Assembly (NCBI GenBank): GCA_003649495.1 | Contig: QMRZ01000061.1 | Span: 1 to 8,310 of the forward strand | Direction of reading: 5' to 3' | Source: Thermoprotei archaeon | GTDB taxonomy: Archaea > Thermoproteota > Thermoprotei > Thermofilales > Thermofilaceae | DNA length: 8,310 nucleotides | Part shown: positions 6,901 through 8,310 of the stretch, in pieces | Position numbering within the stretch: position 1 is the stretch's first letter | Layout of the letters: each line of letters opens with the position of its first letter | Made by a program: the position numbers and the translations under genes | Notes under the pieces: generated by a model | The model's input: the letters and a program-made list of their open reading frames with translations, nothing else | Databases searched by the model: none | What the model was told of the DNA's origin: nothing

Positions 6901-7006
6901 CGAGACCAACCTCCTGGAGGAGGACCCAGCTCCCATAGCTGAGGGCTCAGAGATCCCAATTAGGCTCGGGCCCTTCGAGATTAAGACGCTACTCCTTAAG
7001 CGGTAA
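3911..7006 (+). CDS. Alpha-mannosidase, glycoside hydrolase family 38 (cytosolic Ams1/MAN2C1 type)
   Basis: GH38 enzymes are retaining alpha-mannosidases that use a catalytic Asp and a bound divalent metal. The order fits the long Ams1/MAN2C1 class (about 1040 residues): a beta-rich N-terminal region (1-245, with LLIIDGEPYQGVDEQH), the GH38 catalytic domain (about 250-510), a helical middle domain (about 525-600) and C-terminal beta domains (about 620-1031). Expected metal ligands are visible: His256 and Asp258 in GHSHIDTAWLWPF, the nucleophile Asp368 in GWLPDSFGFSAQLPQ, and His571 in RCQFHDVLPGSS; GDGGGGPT (Asp457) is another family motif. No signal peptide or membrane segment is present, so it works inside the cell on imported or internally released mannosides. 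GTG 3911 is the only start candidate after an in-frame TAG at 3842 and has a TATA box at leaderless spacing. It is divergent from the FucI-like isomerase. The precise linkage preference cannot be deduced. Confidence 0.93.
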   Translation: MPSLTPREVERRLLELLASTIVDFKPVDAWVHNGDEVRLPFFTRASPDEVQRFETRLSLPQLGGARWLLRVDISGNGLLIIDGEPYQGVDEQHRLAVLEPGEREVVLEATPRRLFGETPWFFAFMGSCLTAVLWEGFNLALSLLDALRLAHNRPELMRALARAAEEVEVTPSVAQFYALFRTLYGHLVPESSPEYGGPRWDLAYVASVYGERVLEGALNDTPRPSIREVVETVERIKASLPRGSPVGKVYLFGHSHIDTAWLWPFSETRRKIVRTFSTIIRLAKMGYHFTYVQSGAQNYKWLEEQSPELFEEVKRLVEEGHWLPVGGMWVESDTQLLTGESLARQFLYGQLYFKEKFGKKCRIGWLPDSFGFSAQLPQLMRKAGIEVFVTHKVMWNDTNEFPYHAFVWEGLDGSEVVAHVLVVTYNGALTASELAELWERFKQKGVAPAIHSYGFGDGGGGPTFLMLERLKLLRRLPSLPELVEAPSEEEYVEEMLRVRDRLPRWRGEIYNEFHRGVYTTNIRVKTLMARAEGEARWAEAASAAASLLGLMAYPREELRGAWERVLRCQFHDVLPGSSNREAYEEAYKDLEEAINTFARVSSAALRAIAEHVNAPRGSIVIFNSLSWPRRMFVELPDSSYALPDGRPAEFQRTGSGYLVEVEVPARGYVTLVPGRGRAAAGGAVVRAEDDGLVLENEVLRVKVGRDGSITSIYDKQLRLEYLASPSNVLRAHVDKPGSSDAWDVDRSAIESPGHPFEVAEEPRVIASGPLVAAVEYKLRFRNSTIRQRVALYRGSRLVELRTEIDWREKCYLVKAWFDLNVKPGVAHYEVPFGVVERAMVPRDQWDAAKYEVPALRWADFSDGEKGVAIIAPTRHGYSVKGSRVGLSLLKSPMHPNPWSDMGRSEVTYYIYPHPGDYRSARVYEKAYEVWSGAKVVVKERDGGSLPPRASLLEAPHGVIVEALKAPEVGEGLVLRVYEAEGRERRAAIRLATPLKVYETNLLEEDPAPIAEGSEIPIRLGPFEIKTLLLKR

Positions 7007-7046
7007 CTGCACGGCTTATCAGCCACGCCACCGGGCTCGGCGGAGG

Positions 7047-7054
7047 ATTAATTA
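7047..7054 (+). promoter_or_regulatory. Possible TATA element ATTAATTA
   Basis: ATTAATTA is the most A/T-rich stretch of the spacer, and a TBP site here would place the transcription start near 7074-7077, at the left foot of the hairpin at 7072-7100. It could drive either a small RNA or a roughly 95-base leader of the creatininase-family gene. Confidence 0.3.
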
Positions 7055-7071
7055 CCGGCTAGCTACCCTGT

Positions 7072-7100
7072 AGCCTGGGATGAAGATCCCCTGACAGGCT
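7072..7100 (+). other. Bulged RNA hairpin in the leader of the creatininase-family gene
   Basis: AGCCTG (7072-7077) pairs with CAGGCT (7095-7100), and GGAT (7078-7081) pairs with ATCC (7086-7089) around a GAAG loop, leaving the bases CCTGA unpaired on the 3' side. The 5' foot can alternatively pair with GCTA at 7062-7065 (GCTA...TAGC), so two exclusive structures exist. It could be a leader element, part of a small RNA, or chance in GC-rich DNA. Confidence 0.3.
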
Positions 7101-7141
7101 GAGCTGTGACGAGCATTCCCCTTCCTCGACCGCCGTAACGT

Positions 7142-7148
7142 AGATAAC
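7142..7148 (+). promoter_or_regulatory. Possible TATA box of the creatininase-family gene
   Basis: AGATAAC is centred 26 bases before the ATG at 7171, the leaderless spacing also seen for the transglutaminase and mannosidase genes. The sequence match is weak. It sits inside an imperfect inverted repeat with outer arms GCCGT (7132-7136) and ACGGC (7147-7151). Confidence 0.3.
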
Positions 7149-7170
7149 GGCTAGAGCCCATGAGGGGGAG

Positions 7171-7941
7171 ATGAGGCTCGGCGAGCTCACGTGGGAGGAG
7201 GCGGGCAAGGAGTTGAGGAAGGCCGACTTCGTGCTCCTGCCGACGGGGAGCTTTGAGCAGCATGGCCCCCACCTCCCCCTGCTGACTGACTCGATTAGAG
7301 CTGAGCACTTATCCGAGGAGGTGGCTAGGAGGGCGGCTGAGAGGGGCCTCAAGATCCTCCTGCTGCCCGTGCTCCCCTATGGCGTGTCTGAGCACCACAT
7401 GAGGTTCCCCGGCACAATCTCTGTGGATCCCCTGACATACATTTCCCTGATAGAGGATGTGGGCAGGAGCCTGGCTAGGCACGGCGCTAAGCGCTTCTTA
7501 ATCCTTAACTTCCATGGGGGGAACCTCGCTCCCCTGGAGGTGGCAGCTGCCAGGATAAGATCCCGGCACGGGCTCAGGACCTACGTTCTCCACTGGACTA
7601 GCTACGCGCGCGAGGCCATACTGGAGGTCCTGCGCCCCTCTCCGACATGGGGCCACGCGTGCGAGCATGAGACGAGCATCGTGATGCTCTACAGGCCTGA
7701 GCTGGTGAGAAGGGAGAGGATTAGGAGGCCACGCGTTAAGGCTAGGCCCAGCGCCAGGGCTTTCTACTACTTTGACGAGATTAGCGATACGGGCGGGCTG
7801 GGAGATCCCGCTAGGGCCTCAGCGGATAAGGCGAGGATCATAGTGGAGAGGGCTACTGAGGCCATAGTGAGGGTCTTGGAGGAGATCCTGAGGCTTGAGG
7901 AGGAGATGGGAGCTGCTCAGGGTGGGAGCCCTGCAAAGTAG
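7171..7941 (+). CDS. Creatininase-family metal-dependent hydrolase
   Basis: The 256-residue protein belongs to the creatininase family, cytosolic di-metal amidohydrolases that open cyclic amides or remove formyl groups. Ligand motifs are present in order: PTGSFEQHGPHLPLLTDS gives Glu29, His31 and Asp40; LNFHGGN gives His115; HACEHETS gives Glu165. The second motif lacks the Glu that creatininase itself carries two residues after its histidine, so the late Glu165 probably completes the site, as in the FAPy deformylase ArfB and other non-creatininase members. ArfB acts in archaeal riboflavin and F420 synthesis; related members hydrolyse sugar-derived rings in sugar and inositol pathways. The position after an alpha-mannosidase allows either reading. 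ATG 7171 is the only start after an in-frame TAG at 7141; a GGGGGAG lies directly against it, too close to act as a normal ribosome binding site. The 3' end overlaps the opposite-strand membrane-protein gene by 25 bases. Confidence 0.88.
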   Translation: MRLGELTWEEAGKELRKADFVLLPTGSFEQHGPHLPLLTDSIRAEHLSEEVARRAAERGLKILLLPVLPYGVSEHHMRFPGTISVDPLTYISLIEDVGRSLARHGAKRFLILNFHGGNLAPLEVAAARIRSRHGLRTYVLHWTSYAREAILEVLRPSPTWGHACEHETSIVMLYRPELVRRERIRRPRVKARPSARAFYYFDEISDTGGLGDPARASADKARIIVERATEAIVRVLEEILRLEEEMGAAQGGSPAK

Positions 7942-8310
7942 AGCAGGGCTACCGCCATCATCACTGCCCCGAGCGCTCTCTCCAGCTGCCTGAGGCGCCT
8001 CCTTGCAAGCCTCCTAACGCGCCTCGCCGCGAGGGATAGGATGGTGAAAGAGGCTATGAAGCCCGCTGAGAAGGACAGCGAGGCAGCTGCAGCGTGAGCT
8101 AAATCGCCGGTTAAGAGGGCGGCTGCCAGCGCCGCGCCAGCTAGCGGGGCTATGCAGGGGCCCCAGAGAAACACGCTGAGCCCCCCTAGGAGGAGGCCGC
8201 CCCCACTGCTCCTCGGGCTAGCCCACTTGCCCACCCTGCTCACCACGGCGTAGAGGAGTGAGGATACCAGCTCTCTGAGCCTGTCCACGAGTAGGAGAGC
8301 CCCTGACACA
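7917..8310 (-). CDS. CcdA/DsbD-type membrane thiol-disulfide transporter, C-terminal part (runs in from the right edge)
   Basis: CcdA-type proteins carry reducing equivalents across the membrane to thioredoxin-like partners, for example for cytochrome c maturation. About 131 codons of the C-terminal half are present. Hydrophobic segments lie at about residues 37-66, 72-95 and 113-127 of this fragment. The first contains LWGPCIAPLAGA with Cys52, matching the second redox Cys-Pro region of CcdA (W-x-P-C-I-G-P); the partner cysteine would be in the missing N-terminal half. A basic loop (Arg97-Arg111) between the last two segments should face the cytoplasm. The Met at 8307-8309 is probably internal, because the remaining part is too short for the family (about 220 residues, six segments). 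The gene is convergent with the creatininase-family gene and overlaps its last eight codons and stop. Confidence 0.75.
   Translation of the reverse strand, partial: VSGALLLVDRLRELVSSLLYAVVSRVGKWASPRSSGGGLLLGGLSVFLWGPCIAPLAGAALAAALLTGDLAHAAAASLSFSAGFIASFTILSLAARRVRRLARRRLRQLERALGAVMMAVALLYFAGLPP

Larger units (their letters stand above)
7007..7170 (+). other. Intergenic spacer between mannosidase and creatininase-family genes
   Basis: This 164-base gap has no convincing ORF and no tRNA. It holds an A/T-rich patch (7047-7054), a bulged hairpin (7072-7100) and a second weak TATA-like patch near 7145, each listed separately. No T-run terminator follows the mannosidase gene, so read-through into the next gene is possible. 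Confidence 0.5.

Noticed and set aside
7007..7046. A terminator after the mannosidase gene
   Set aside because: There is no T-rich run or convincing hairpin directly after the stop codon.
7078..7130. A C/D box small RNA
   Set aside because: Box-like sequences occur, but C and C' each carry a mismatch, guide lengths are off and no CTGA D box follows C'; kept only as a possibility within the leader finding.
1..8310. CRISPR arrays, tRNA or rRNA genes, insertion sequences and other mobile elements
   Set aside because: No regularly spaced repeats, cloverleaf, rRNA-like stretch, transposase or terminal repeats could be seen, and base and codon use look uniform along the window.

Overview
The window looks like chromosomal DNA from a thermophilic archaeon, most likely of the Thermoproteota (crenarchaeal) type; I cannot name a genus. 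The base composition is GC-rich, arginine is written mostly as AGG, genes are tightly packed with tail-to-tail overlaps, and at least two genes have an archaeal-type TATA box about 25 bases before the first possible start codon with no Shine-Dalgarno sequence, as expected for leaderless mRNAs. The gene content (MoaC, a solo BioY, a CcdA-type membrane protein, a cytosolic GH38 mannosidase) fits this.

Layout. Bases 1-123 (minus) hold the N-terminus of moaC, which runs off the left edge. Just upstream on the same strand, 146-829 encodes a BioY-type biotin transporter subunit; the two probably share a transcript. After a 143-base divergent regulatory region comes a transglutaminase-fold enzyme (973-2382, plus), which meets tail to tail with a FucI-like sugar isomerase (2379-3779, minus). 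A second divergent region (3780-3910) with two back-to-back perfect palindromes separates the isomerase from a 1031-residue GH38 alpha-mannosidase (3911-7006, plus). A 164-base spacer with a possible promoter and a folded RNA element leads to a creatininase-family metal hydrolase (7171-7941, plus). This overlaps by 25 bases, tail to tail, the end of a CcdA/DsbD-type membrane protein that enters from the right edge (7917-8310, minus).

How the genes may work together. The middle of the window (973-7006) reads as a small intracellular sugar or glycan catabolism island: an alpha-mannosidase of the cytosolic Ams1/MAN2C1 size class, an aldose-ketose isomerase with all three FucI catalytic residues, and a cytosolic transglutaminase-fold enzyme with an intact Cys-His-Asp triad. 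In eukaryotes a transglutaminase-fold enzyme (PNGase) releases N-glycans in the cytosol and an Ams1/MAN2C1 mannosidase trims them. An analogous pairing here is an attractive but unproven hypothesis. The creatininase-family gene may belong to the island or may be a separate gene (for example the ArfB deformylase of archaeal riboflavin/F420 synthesis). The intergenic regions carry palindromes and a short shared motif that could be sites for a common regulator.
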